A stretch of 20,628 nt of DNA from an archaeon (GTDB lineage Archaea > Nanobdellota > Nanobdellia > SCGC-AAA011-G17 > PNOQ01), in contig JAIOSD010000046.1 of the NCBI GenBank assembly GCA_021107835.1, forward strand, positions 1 through 20,628. Direction: 5' to 3'. A model generated the notes under the pieces. That model made no database searches, was not told where the DNA came from, and saw only the letters and a list, made by a program, of their open reading frames with translations. Below, one piece after another: positions 13,038 through 20,628 of this stretch. Position 1 is the stretch's first letter; each line of letters opens with the position of its first letter. Position numbers and translations under genes: made by a program.

Positions 13038-13358
13038 GTTTTGTATTGGCATGCTAATTAGGGCAGGAATTTCTTTTTTGTTTATTAAGAATTTTATTCT
13101 TATTGTTATCCCATGTTTTGTTCCTTTTGCTAAGAAATCTGCTTTTTTTAAATTAGATAAAGCTTCTTTTGTTATTTTGTAATCTGCTAATATTTCTGTT
13201 GCATTTAAAAATTCTATTCCCCTAATATTTCCTTTTGTAGATAGGTCTAAAATGATATCTCCCACATCTATACACCCATCAAATTTTTCATCTTTATTAA
13301 AACCCTTATGTATTGCCAAAATATCGTTTTCTTCATCATAGGTTATTATTTTTTCCAT
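13035..13358 (-). CDS. DUF2283 protein
   Basis: Residues 1-50 match the DUF2283 pattern: MEKIITYDEENDILAIHKG, then the short acidic stretch and GDIILDLSTKGNIRGIEFLNATEIL. The family is small, widespread in archaea and bacteria and without known function; it is often seen near toxin-antitoxin or mobile genes. The rest (51-107) is an extra helical and beta tail. The frame is open from a GTG at 13373, but ATG at 13358 is chosen because DUF2283 proteins start directly with this motif and because the TATA box at 13380-13391 is about 26 nt upstream. 107 residues. Confidence 0.75.
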   Translation of the reverse strand: MEKIITYDEENDILAIHKGFNKDEKFDGCIDVGDIILDLSTKGNIRGIEFLNATEILADYKITKEALSNLKKADFLAKGTKHGITIRIKFLINKKEIPALISMPIQN

Positions 13359-13379
13359 TTTAATTAAATTCACATCTTT

Positions 13380-13391
13380 GAGTTTTATGAT
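13380..13391 (-). promoter_or_regulatory. TATA box of the DUF2283 gene
   Basis: Minus strand ATCATAAAACTC, its centre about 27 nt before ATG 13358. It overlaps the stop codon area of the cysteine-rich gene. Confidence 0.45.
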
Positions 13392-13392
13392 T

Positions 13393-13632
13393 TCAACACT
13401 TCAAAGGACCACAATCGCAATTTTCTTTAAACGCCATCGTACACATTATTGGATTATCTTCTGTTGCTCTAGCATTGTAACAAGAATCTCCACATCCGTC
13501 AGAAAACATTCTCCAAACTCCACCACCCAAGAAACAATTAGGATCATTGATTATTGTATGGGTTGAAGATGCTAAAAATACAATTACAACTAATGCGACT
13601 ATTATTAAGAAAACTTTTTGTTTTTTATTCAT
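13393..13632 (-). CDS. Cysteine-rich exported small protein
   Basis: 79 residues. The start MNKKQKVFLIIVALVVIVFLASS is a signal peptide or membrane anchor (helix about 6-22). The mature part has seven cysteines: NPNCFLGGGVW, DGCGDSC, NPIMC, ENCDCGPLKC. The spacing does not match a knottin, EGF or rubredoxin signature that I recognise, but the number suggests disulfides outside the cell or one metal site. Similar small secreted proteins with a GC.DSC...DCG..KC pattern occur in uncultured archaea and bacteria, to my recollection, without known role. A TATA box (13654-13661) gives a leaderless start. Confidence 0.65.
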   Translation of the reverse strand: MNKKQKVFLIIVALVVIVFLASSTHTIINDPNCFLGGGVWRMFSDGCGDSCYNARATEDNPIMCTMAFKENCDCGPLKC

Positions 13633-13653
13633 AATTTTGTTGTATTCTAAACT

Positions 13654-13661
13654 CTTATAAA
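13654..13661 (-). promoter_or_regulatory. TATA box of the cysteine-rich protein gene
   Basis: Minus strand TTTATAAG, centre about 26 nt before the ATG at 13632; leaderless. Confidence 0.65.
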
Positions 13662-13700
13662 TCTTCTGAAAGGTTTGAATTTCATTAAGTTTAAAAAGGT

Positions 13701-14114
13701 TTAGACAGAGTTGCTGTCAGTAATTTCTTTCTCAAGAGTTTTTTCTAAAGGTTCAACTCTAACTCTTGGACCATAAGGCATTTGGTGTTTGCTTTCTCTT
13801 ATTAGTTCTTTTAAATCCCCTCCTGGCAAAATATTAGTATTAAAAGCACCTAATTCTGCTAATCTAAAGGAAAGATAAGTAAAAGCCTGGGGGATTGCAG
13901 TACAGGCTAAACCTATATTAGGATTATCAGTTAAGACCTCCCCGATTCCCCCTGTAATGACAGAAGCAAAAAGCCCCAAAACATACAAAGGATATTCTAT
14001 GAAAGTTGGTTTAAAAAAATCTCTGGTTCTATATGTACTATCTATAGTGGTTTTTGTCCCCTTTACAGGATCTTCCATTATTTGTTTGCCTTTCTTAAAA
14101 TATATTGTAGTCAT
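13701..14114 (-). CDS. Hypothetical membrane-associated protein
   Basis: 137 residues, no family recognised. A basic, charged N-terminus (MTTIYFKKGKQIMEDPVKG), two moderately hydrophobic helices (about 40-57, YPLYVLGLFASVITGG, and about 67-80, LACTAIPQAFTYLSF), then a charged C-terminus with GPRVRVEPLEKTLEKE. Its length and layout resemble the partial protein at the right window edge (20247-20628), which also has two weak helices and a polar tail, but I see no clear sequence identity. It has its own promoter and sits between the cysteine-rich gene and the glycan operon. Confidence 0.55.
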   Translation of the reverse strand: MTTIYFKKGKQIMEDPVKGTKTTIDSTYRTRDFFKPTFIEYPLYVLGLFASVITGGIGEVLTDNPNIGLACTAIPQAFTYLSFRLAELGAFNTNILPGGDLKELIRESKHQMPYGPRVRVEPLEKTLEKEITDSNSV

Positions 14115-14143
14115 TTTTCTTTAGTTTCTTAAATTATCTGGTA

Positions 14144-14151
14144 TTTATAAA
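14144..14151 (-). promoter_or_regulatory. TATA box of the 14114 gene
   Basis: Minus strand TTTATAAA; predicted start about 14121 with an 8-nt leader. It lies in the 56-bp gap after the flippase gene, separating this gene from the glycan operon. Confidence 0.6.
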
Positions 14152-14170
14152 GGTTACTATTTAGAAGTGG

Positions 14171-15079
14171 TTATTTTTTCATCAACTTGTAAGATACTAT
14201 TGGTCCTAAAGTGAATAAAACCACGAATTGTATTAATCTTCCTAATATTGCTACTGAGAGTGCTTCCACTGTGGATATTCCTATTGTTTGTGCTGAGAAT
14301 ACCATAATTGCTTCTGAAACTCCTAGATTTGCTGGTGTTAAGGAGATAATTAATGAAATTCCTCCAATTGCACTTAGAAATAGTGTTTTTACGAAGCTTA
14401 TTTCTATTCCGAATATTGCGAAAGTTAATTGTGTTGCGTAAGCTGCTATTAGTATTTGTATTGTTGTTAATATTGCTGCTATTAAGAAAAATTTATTTTT
14501 GTTTATTTGACTGAAAGAGTTTATTATTCTGATTATATTATTTATTAGAGAATATTTTGTTTCTTTAATAGTTGGTGATATTATTGCTACTGTTAATGTT
14601 ATTATTAGTGTTGCTATGAATATTATTGGTATTATTGGGTTGAATATGTTTTCTTTTAGGTATATTAGTATTGTTGCTATAATTCCTAGAATACTTGAGA
14701 TTAAGACTACTAGTAGTGTGCTTGTTGCGACTAAACCTAAGAATTTTGTGTATTTTAAGTTGTATTTGCGCTTTAGGTAAATAGCTCTTGCTGCTATTCC
14801 CCCCCTGAAGGGTGTTATTAGGTTGTAGAAGGAATTTACTATTGAAATTTTAGTTGATTCTAGTAGGTTTATTTTTACTTCTAATGGTTTTAGTAGTGTT
14901 TTGTTTATTAGTCCTAGGATTATCATGGTTGCTATAACTAATATTGCTCTTGCTAGAATTAGTAATGGATTTTCTATTGTTAATTGTTTGAAATCACTTA
15001 TGTTGTTTTTTATGAAGAAGAAGGCTAGAGCTAATGTTGTTATGATTATTACTGTTGATATTAGTTTTTTAGTTTTCAT
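14171..15079 (-). CDS. Flippase-like (UPF0104 / AglD C-terminal type) membrane protein
   Basis: 302 residues with eight helices, of the lysylphosphatidylglycerol-synthase transmembrane family (PF03706-like). Typical patches are SFYNLITPFRGGIAARAIYLKRKY (about 88-111, quoted part: TPFRGGIAARAIYLKRKY) and SLTPANLGVSEAIMVFSA near the C-terminus, as well as the GRLIQFVVLFTLGPI end. In archaea such domains form the C-terminal half of AglD or stand alone beside glycosyltransferases, and are suspected to move lipid-linked sugars. It is the last gene of the operon, overlapping the sulfotransferase by 4 bp. Translocation of the finished glycan is inferred, not proven. Confidence 0.82.
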   Translation of the reverse strand: MKTKKLISTVIIITTLALAFFFIKNNISDFKQLTIENPLLILARAILVIATMIILGLINKTLLKPLEVKINLLESTKISIVNSFYNLITPFRGGIAARAIYLKRKYNLKYTKFLGLVATSTLLVVLISSILGIIATILIYLKENIFNPIIPIIFIATLIITLTVAIISPTIKETKYSLINNIIRIINSFSQINKNKFFLIAAILTTIQILIAAYATQLTFAIFGIEISFVKTLFLSAIGGISLIISLTPANLGVSEAIMVFSAQTIGISTVEALSVAILGRLIQFVVLFTLGPIVSYKLMKK

Positions 15080-16026
15080 ACTTTATCGTAGCCCCATAAT
15101 TTGATTAAATCTTCTTTTATGAAACCTTCTTCTTTTAATAATTTATTTAGTTTTATTACTTCTGGTTTAAATTTTTTCATAAGTTTTGATTTTGTTTTTA
15201 GATTAATTAATTTTCTTTTTTCTTTTTTCATTAATACTTTTTGAACTTTTAATTGTAATTTATCATATATTTTCGGAGGTAAAATTGATTTTGGTATGTT
15301 TTTTAGATAGGGATTTCTGAAAAATTTATTTAATATTTTTGATTTTGGTTTTTTGCTCCCATGAATTATTTTAAAGTTTGGAGTGAAACTATCATCTATT
15401 TCTAAAAATTGTAAAACTTCTTTGTAAATTTTTTCGTTGTCTTTTTTAAAATTATCAAAGAGTATTATTTTAATATTTTTTTTGGGGAATATTTTTAGAT
15501 ATCTTTCTATTTGTTCTGCGTACTTTATTCTCTCTGAATAGAATACATAAGAAGGACATCTTAAATTCTTTGATAATAAGTTATAATTTTTCTTTCTAGT
15601 AGATTCTAACTTTAATGCATCTTCAAAATTTTTATTTTCTACATCTTCATTTACATATTGTGAATGTAATGAATAAAGAAAAGCTACTGGTTCCCTTAAC
15701 ATAATTATTATTTTTGCATTTTTATTAAAATTGTAGATATCTTTTGCAGAAGTTTTAGAATATAAATAATTTGTTGATGCTTCTCCAATTATTTTTTTAT
15801 TTGTCTTTTTGAATAAATTTGAATACTCCTTTATAGTTCTAAACTCATAAAAATTTTTTGTTTTTCTTTTATGGAATTTATCGCTTAGTTTATGAAAATC
15901 CTTACAAAAAAAATGAGGTTCTTTTGGTTTTGACATAAAAATCTCTGGATGTTGATCTAGAAAGTTATGCAAAGCCGATGTTCCACTTTTCGGTTTTCCA
16001 ACTATAAATAAATTAAGCTTGTTCAT
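15076..16026 (-). CDS. Sulfotransferase (PAPS-dependent)
   Basis: 316 residues. The 5'-phosphosulfate binding loop IVGKPKSGTSALHNFL lies at 8-23 and the 3'-phosphate binding motif MLREPVAFLYSLHSQY at 109-124 (R111, S119), as in the PF00685 fold. KEPHFF and GEASTNYLYS also match bacterial and heparan-type enzymes. It would transfer sulfate from PAPS to a hydroxyl, here probably of a glycan or glycolipid. The frame is open from 16062, but the ATG at 16026 fits the domain start and leaves a 14-nt overlap with the previous gene. The gene is more lysine-rich than its neighbours. Sulfated surface glycans are known in some archaea (for instance haloarchaeal and Sulfolobus glycans); PAPS synthesis genes are not in the window. 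Confidence 0.85.
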   Translation of the reverse strand: MNKLNLFIVGKPKSGTSALHNFLDQHPEIFMSKPKEPHFFCKDFHKLSDKFHKRKTKNFYEFRTIKEYSNLFKKTNKKIIGEASTNYLYSKTSAKDIYNFNKNAKIIIMLREPVAFLYSLHSQYVNEDVENKNFEDALKLESTRKKNYNLLSKNLRCPSYVFYSERIKYAEQIERYLKIFPKKNIKIILFDNFKKDNEKIYKEVLQFLEIDDSFTPNFKIIHGSKKPKSKILNKFFRNPYLKNIPKSILPPKIYDKLQLKVQKVLMKKEKRKLINLKTKSKLMKKFKPEVIKLNKLLKEEGFIKEDLIKLWGYDKV

Positions 16027-17542
16027 TGTCCACCTTATATAAAGCATATCGATTTCCATCATAAATTAGTTTAGTTATTCCCTGATTTTGAATATTTAAT
16101 AAGTGTTGTGTGGAAGTATTATAGAATTCCCTAAGCCAAATTCCATGATACTCTATTTCATACCTTGTTTCTGGTTTAGAAATTAAAATCCAACCAATGT
16201 TGTATTTATTAAATATTTTCAAAACCTCTTCATTTGAATTCCAAATTAAAAAGTCTACATAATCTTCCTCTGGAGTTGTTTCAGAACTAAAAATTGGGTT
16301 ATTCATAGAATACGTGGCAAGAAGAGCTGGTCTAGACCCAATAATCCCTTTTTCGTTATCAATAAGGTCTGCAATATTTTTTAAATCAATATGTATTTCT
16401 GTCTGATTTTCTCTAATTCCCCCTAAAACCACATTATTTAATGTTATAACGGAAAAAATTAATAAAAGTATTAGTAAAAACACCTTACTTCTTTTCGAAA
16501 AATTTAATTTTTTTATGGCAGATATAAAAAAGTAAGAGATGACTGGCAAAGAAATATATACGTATCTCTGGTAAAGTCCCGGTTGTACAATAATAAATAG
16601 TAATATTTGTAAGAAAAGTAAGGCCACAAACCCGATTTCAAATAAATTAATTTTATGTTTTTTTAAGCAATCTATTAAAATCAAAATTAGTGAAAAACTA
16701 ATAAATGTCCCGATTATAATTAAATAATTTTGATTAATTGCAGAATTAAATAATTTCAAAATTGAAGAAAATATATCTAAAAAACTATTATATTCAAATT
16801 TAATCCCCCAAACTTCATTTCTATAATCTAAATATCCATTTATTATAAACCATTTATATTCTCTTTTAAAAGAGTTTATTGGATCCAATATATTGAAATT
16901 ATTAATTAACCATGGTAGAAATACAATAAATTGTGAGATTAAAATTGTTTTTGCATAATTTATTTTTTGTTTGAAATGATTATTGGATAAAAATGCTATA
17001 ATTAAAGGTAGAGGAAATATAAAAATAGAAATTTGGTAAACATAAAAAGAGAATATAACAAAAATCGATCCTAGTGAAAGGTAAACTTTATTATTTTGTT
17101 TTATTCCGTGTACAACAAATAGAAGTCCCAGATATATATAAAAGGTAGCTAGGGGATATAATGTAATGTTCATTGTTCTAACAAAAACTTCTTCAAATCC
17201 TAGGAGAACTATAAGATTTAATATAGTAAAAAAGTGGCTTTTTGTTAATTTAAAGGTAATTACACTAATTATAATAAATAATAAAATCGTAAAGAATAAT
17301 GAAAAAATGCCGAAAATTTGATTGCCAATACCAATTTCCCACATTGTAAGGTATAATGAGTCTTGGATTACCGGAACATTAAATGAAGTAATATACTCTG
17401 CTTTTTCATTCCCTATATGACTTATCTCTGCTATTGTTCTTCCGTCATCATAATCATAGGGGCTTACTTGTTGATAATAAAGCCCAAAAATAAAAACCAA
17501 TAAAAAGAACAAAAAATAGGTTAGCTTAGTTTTATGATTCAT
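16013..17542 (-). CDS. GT-C fold membrane glycosyltransferase (ArnT/PMT-like)
   Basis: 509 residues with about ten to eleven helices and a soluble C-terminal part of about 120 residues. The first helix is followed by a loop with SPYDYDDGRTIAEI (D30, D32, D33), the acidic position typical of GT-C enzymes, then by EEVFVRTMNITLYPLATFY, a family-like basic/aromatic stretch. The C-terminal region (ADLIDNEKGIIGSRPALLATYS) looks like the soluble domains of PMT-like bacterial enzymes. A polyprenyl-linked sugar is the likely donor. It overlaps the GT4 gene by 4 bp and the sulfotransferase by 14 bp. Confidence 0.75.
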   Translation of the reverse strand: MNHKTKLTYFLFFLLVFIFGLYYQQVSPYDYDDGRTIAEISHIGNEKAEYITSFNVPVIQDSLYLTMWEIGIGNQIFGIFSLFFTILLFIIISVITFKLTKSHFFTILNLIVLLGFEEVFVRTMNITLYPLATFYIYLGLLFVVHGIKQNNKVYLSLGSIFVIFSFYVYQISIFIFPLPLIIAFLSNNHFKQKINYAKTILISQFIVFLPWLINNFNILDPINSFKREYKWFIINGYLDYRNEVWGIKFEYNSFLDIFSSILKLFNSAINQNYLIIIGTFISFSLILILIDCLKKHKINLFEIGFVALLFLQILLFIIVQPGLYQRYVYISLPVISYFFISAIKKLNFSKRSKVFLLILLLIFSVITLNNVVLGGIRENQTEIHIDLKNIADLIDNEKGIIGSRPALLATYSMNNPIFSSETTPEEDYVDFLIWNSNEEVLKIFNKYNIGWILISKPETRYEIEYHGIWLREFYNTSTQHLLNIQNQGITKLIYDGNRYALYKVDNEQA

Positions 17543-18714
17543 AGTATTTTTTTATACCCCTCACTAGTATTTCTCCAATCAAATTTCTTAATTAATTTTT
17601 CTCTTGCATTTAATCTTTTTCCATTTAATTGGTTTATTTTTTCTGATATTTCTTTTGAGTTTTTTTGTTTAACTATAAATCCCGTTTTATTATTTTTAAT
17701 TATATCTTCCATTGCATTTAAGTCTGTTGCAATAATTTGACATCCAGACATACCCGCTTCCACAAAGGTTAATCCGAATCCTTCTTTATCCCCTCCCATT
17801 GCTTCGATTGAGGGTCCAATAAAAATATCTGCTGTCGCATAATATTTGGGTAACTCATTGTTTTGAATAGCCCCCATAAAAATAATATTTTTATCTACTT
17901 TCAGTTTTTTTGACAATTCTTTCAACTCTTTTTCTAAAGGTCCAGATCCAATAATCATCAATTTAGTTTTTGTATTATTTTTAATAATTTCTGGCATTGC
18001 TTCAATCAAATATTTTACACCTTTTTTTTCTGCTAAACGTCCCACAAATAATAAAAATGGCCCATTTATCCTATATTTTTCTTTTAGAGATTCATCATAT
18101 TTATCTGGATTGAATAGTTTACTATCTACACCCATTGGAATTATTTCAACATATAATCTTTTAGAAATTTTTTCATTTATTTCCTTTTTTATTGCACTAC
18201 TAACCACTGTTATTTTTTTTGCATTCTTAAGAACTTTCTTTTTAATCTTAGTCAATATTTTACCTTGCAATCCAAATATATCCCCACCATGAGTTGTTAC
18301 AACATAAGGAATCTTAAACTTTTTATTCAACCAGTAAGCAACAACACCTTGAGGGATTATCCAATGTGCATGAATAACATCAAACTTTTTTTCCTTTACT
18401 AATTTTCTAGCAGCCAAATATTCTCCTAAAAAGAAAAAAGGAACAGTAAAATAATATAATTTGTTTTTCTTTAATGTTGGTAATATCCCTCCAGAACCAG
18501 CTAATTTTTCAAACTTAGAAATAAAATATCTAAATCTATAAACTTTCATTTCATTCATTACTTCAAATTTTTTAGAACTGGGGAAAGAAGGTGCTAAAAC
18601 AGTAACATCAAAATCTTTAACTAACCTTCTAGATAACTCATAAACAAAAGGCGGATTTGTATCATTTTTCCAGCGAGGAAAGGTAGATGCCATAACCAAA
18701 AGTTTCTTTTTCAT
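17539..18714 (-). CDS. Glycosyltransferase family 4
   Basis: 391 residues of a retaining GT-B enzyme. N-terminal Rossmann half with VMASTFPRWKNDTNPPFVYE and HAHWIIPQGVVA (114-125) and TTHGGDIFG; C-terminal half starts near 215, with LLFVGRLAEKKGVKYLIEAM (221-240) and the E-x7-E motif EGFGLTFVEAGMSG (E311, E319), in which the second glutamate is the usual catalytic-site residue. It is a cytosolic enzyme using nucleotide sugars. It starts 1 nt after the GT2 stop and overlaps the GT-C gene by 4 bp, so the operon order suggests that GT2, GT4 and GT-C act in the same glycan pathway. The sugar is unknown. Confidence 0.9.
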   Translation of the reverse strand: MKKKLLVMASTFPRWKNDTNPPFVYELSRRLVKDFDVTVLAPSFPSSKKFEVMNEMKVYRFRYFISKFEKLAGSGGILPTLKKNKLYYFTVPFFFLGEYLAARKLVKEKKFDVIHAHWIIPQGVVAYWLNKKFKIPYVVTTHGGDIFGLQGKILTKIKKKVLKNAKKITVVSSAIKKEINEKISKRLYVEIIPMGVDSKLFNPDKYDESLKEKYRINGPFLLFVGRLAEKKGVKYLIEAMPEIIKNNTKTKLMIIGSGPLEKELKELSKKLKVDKNIIFMGAIQNNELPKYYATADIFIGPSIEAMGGDKEGFGLTFVEAGMSGCQIIATDLNAMEDIIKNNKTGFIVKQKNSKEISEKINQLNGKRLNAREKLIKKFDWRNTSEGYKKIL

Positions 18715-18715
18715 C

Positions 18716-19654
18716 TCAATTATCCTTTAGTTTAACCTTATATAAAATTTCCTCTAAATGTCTGCGATTAATAGCTACTAGATCCGATAAGAAGCCTAAA
18801 ACAATAGTCAACCCACCAAAAATAACTAAAACTGTTCCCAAAATAACAGACTGTAAATATTGTCCACCTTCATTCAAAATATAAGTTAAAATAAACCAAC
18901 GAAATATAGGAACTAAACCAATTAATACTAATAAAGTCCCAATCAAACCCAAAGCCTTCATAGAGTTATACATTAAAGTATTACGAACAATAGTAGATAA
19001 GCTTTTTTTAATATGACCAAAAACAGAACTAATCAATTTAGAATTACCATTTCTCTTACGAAACTCAACTGGAGTCTCAAGAACTTTTAATCTTTTTCTT
19101 TTCGCCTGTATTAAAGTTTCATGCGTATAAGTATGATCTGAAATAACAAATAATTTTAAAGCTGCTTCTTTAGAATAAGCTCTAAACCCAGAAGAAGCAT
19201 CCCTTATTTTATATCCAGCAACTCTAGCAACAACCTTAGTTCCTAATATATTACCATATTTTTTAGAAGCTACCATGTGTTTTAACTTATTAACCTGCCT
19301 GTCTCCAGAAACAATATCTGCTTTTCCTTCTAAAATAGGTTTAATTAATTTAGGAATTTCTGTTTGATTATACTGAAAATCTGCATCTGTATTAACAATT
19401 ATATCTGCACCTAAAGATAAAGCATAATCCATTCCTTTTTGGAAAGTAAATGCTAAACCTGAATTTTGTTTGTTAAATATAACATGATCTGCCCCAGCTT
19501 TTTTAGCGACTTCCACAGTCCTATCTTTTGAACCATCATCTATAACTAAAACTTCAACTTTAGAAATCCCGGAAATCTTTCTAGGAATCTCTTCTATAAC
19601 TCTCTTTATCATTAACTCTTCATTATAAGCTGGAATCATTACAATTAGTTTCAT
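18716..19654 (-). CDS. Glycosyltransferase family 2, DPM/AglJ-like
   Basis: 312 residues. GT-A domain with IPAYNEELMIKRVIEEI (7-23), VIDDGSKDRTVEVAKK (38-52), DADFQYNQTEI with the DxD-type motif (D90-A-D92) and SGDRQ, then RDASSGFRAY, all usual in dolichyl/polyprenyl-phosphate glycosyltransferases. The C-terminus holds two membrane helices (about 232-256 and 268-292). Such enzymes load one sugar on a polyprenyl-phosphate; AglJ is the archaeal example for the first sugar in N-glycosylation. A membrane-attached priming enzyme fits the operon. It overlaps the HExxH gene by 4 bp. Confidence 0.88.
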   Translation of the reverse strand: MKLIVMIPAYNEELMIKRVIEEIPRKISGISKVEVLVIDDGSKDRTVEVAKKAGADHVIFNKQNSGLAFTFQKGMDYALSLGADIIVNTDADFQYNQTEIPKLIKPILEGKADIVSGDRQVNKLKHMVASKKYGNILGTKVVARVAGYKIRDASSGFRAYSKEAALKLFVISDHTYTHETLIQAKRKRLKVLETPVEFRKRNGNSKLISSVFGHIKKSLSTIVRNTLMYNSMKALGLIGTLLVLIGLVPIFRWFILTYILNEGGQYLQSVILGTVLVIFGGLTIVLGFLSDLVAINRRHLEEILYKVKLKDN

Positions 19655-20250
19655 CTTATAACTCCATCAATTAACTCTAAAAATCTTAAATTAGCTTCTT
19701 TTGGAAGATTTATATAATAGTCTAAATCCAATCTAATTTCTTCTTCTAATCCTCTGCTTACATCTCTTTCTCCAGACTCTATCTTTGCTAATTGATGTTG
19801 ATAAGCTTCTATTTCTGTTTTTCTATTTAAAATATCTACTTTATCACCTTGAATTAAATTATGCATAATCAGTTCTAAAAAACTATTTTCTTTTGTATAG
19901 TCAAAAGCTGCGCTTATTGGATTTGGAACTGCTCTAAAATTTTGTTTTGCGTGAAAACATTCATGATCTACAAAAACACTATCAAAATCACTTTCTGTTT
20001 GTATATTATCATGATTAAATGTAGAGGCATAAACCCATAGTTTTGATTTTCCTCCAGGAATATAATAAAAGGATCCTGCCCTTTTAGAAGATTCTGCCGG
20101 CATTAAGATTGTCCCTTTTGTTGTTCTTGGAGATGCACTAGAATAAATTATATCTGAGACATAAGGGGCAAATTCTCCAAGATTTCGTTCTTCTGCAAAT
20201 CTCTGTCTAACCCCTATTTCTCTTCTTGCTTGCTCTAGTGAGATTATCAT
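19651..20250 (-). CDS. Predicted HExxH metalloprotein in the glycan operon
   Basis: 199 residues, with no named family recognised. The sequence FVDHECFHAKQ contains HExxH (H96-E97-C-F-H100), a zinc-protease motif, preceded by hydrophobic and acidic residues as in gluzincins, and TEIEAYQHQL (E146, E148) 46 to 52 residues later could give the third ligand, as in zincins with an E-x3-A or E..AY helix. No signal peptide or membrane helix. Protease or other hydrolase activity is inferred from the motif alone. It lies between a membrane protein gene and GT2 with 4-nt overlaps on both sides, so it is made with the glycan enzymes. Confidence 0.6.
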   Translation of the reverse strand: MIISLEQARREIGVRQRFAEERNLGEFAPYVSDIIYSSASPRTTKGTILMPAESSKRAGSFYYIPGGKSKLWVYASTFNHDNIQTESDFDSVFVDHECFHAKQNFRAVPNPISAAFDYTKENSFLELIMHNLIQGDKVDILNRKTEIEAYQHQLAKIESGERDVSRGLEEEIRLDLDYYINLPKEANLRFLELIDGVIR

Positions 20251-20628
20251 CCTAAACTATCCTCCAAAACAGAATAATTTCTAACTGGAACTGGAACTGG
20301 TTCGGGTGTTAATCTATCAGTCAACCAATTATAAGCTCTTGAAAGTAATGAGTTTTTTTCTAACACTTTTGGATCTCTATCATTTAGATACATTGCAGAT
20401 GCTAAACCAAAATAACTTAAGGAACGCACACCAAACTCAATTACTTTTGATAAATCTGGATCATCTACTCCGAAATAATTAAGCAAAGCGCTAGTTAAGG
20501 TAATTCCACTAACTGCTAAGCATGGTAATCTTGCTTTTTTAGTGACTCTCTTAGCTATTTCAAGGTAGGGATATAATACTTTTTCATCTCTGATTGACGG
20601 TCCAGCTCTTAATTGATGTGTACTTACT
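20247..20628 (-). CDS. C-terminal part of a membrane protein, cut by the window edge
   Basis: The reading frame is open from the right edge of the window (no ATG, GTG or TTG that must be used) through 126 codons to the TAG/TAA stop at 20247, so the gene starts outside. A TTG at 20484-20486 would give only 79 residues, but the upstream 47 codons are also open and give a normal sequence with a membrane-like helix (RLPCLAVSGITLTSALLNYF), which supports the longer gene. A second weak helix (GVRSLSYFGLASAMYL) follows and then a proline-rich end (LTPEPVPVPVRNY). No family recognised. It overlaps the HExxH gene by 4 bp and is the first operon gene in view. Confidence 0.55.
   Translation of the reverse strand, partial: VSTHQLRAGPSIRDEKVLYPYLEIAKRVTKKARLPCLAVSGITLTSALLNYFGVDDPDLSKVIEFGVRSLSYFGLASAMYLNDRDPKVLEKNSLLSRAYNWLTDRLTPEPVPVPVRNYSVLEDSLG

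Overview
The window looks like chromosomal DNA of an AT-rich, uncultured archaeon, probably a DPANN lineage (Woesearchaeota/Pacearchaeota-like; inferred without any database search). Evidence: archaeal TATA boxes (TTTATATA or TTTATAAA types) whose centres lie about 25-27 nt before the start codon of many genes, as expected for leaderless archaeal mRNAs; an archaeal-style ScpA; an AglD-like flippase; and MNT/HEPN, DUF1616 and DUF2283 proteins. No tRNA, rRNA or CRISPR array is visible. Against this background, a complete bacterial-type sigma-70 factor (5760-6575, minus) is the most surprising gene.

Layout. 1-1218: scpA operon with two small membrane proteins, the second only 35 codons and previously easy to miss. 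1274-3521: accessory block holding an orphan gene, a two-gene MNT/HEPN toxin-antitoxin-type operon whose promoter carries three 14-bp palindromes exactly 50 bp apart, and a single-gene segment bracketed by a perfect 31-bp direct repeat, one copy of which is the 3' end of the next gene. 3498-6575: M3-family oligoendopeptidase and a divergent isoprenylcysteine-methyltransferase-like membrane protein, then the sigma factor. 6624-7720: a 1.1-kb transposable element with terminal inverted repeats, a 9-bp target duplication, subterminal GTCCGA repeats, a truncated DDE transposase and an unrelated passenger gene; it is inserted at the TATA box of the sigma gene.

7750-10277: four-gene minus-strand operon (anchored extracellular protein, Nudix hydrolase, 4-TM protein, DUF1616 protein). 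10375-10491: a plus-strand promoter with no ORF behind it but a compact foldable sequence, a candidate small RNA. 10482-11404: a minimal staphylococcal-nuclease-like protein followed by a DUF3800 protein whose only plausible start codon is ACG behind a good Shine-Dalgarno sequence. 11473-14114: a GT-C membrane glycosyltransferase, a DUF2283 protein, a cysteine-rich exported peptide and a small membrane protein, most with their own promoters.

14171-20628: a tightly packed minus-strand operon with 1-14 nt overlaps or gaps: membrane protein (cut by the window edge), HExxH protein, GT2, GT4, GT-C glycosyltransferases, sulfotransferase and flippase-like protein. Together these would build, sulfate and move a lipid-linked surface glycan, with the upstream GT-C enzyme (11473-13005) and the exported proteins probably belonging to the same cell-surface theme.
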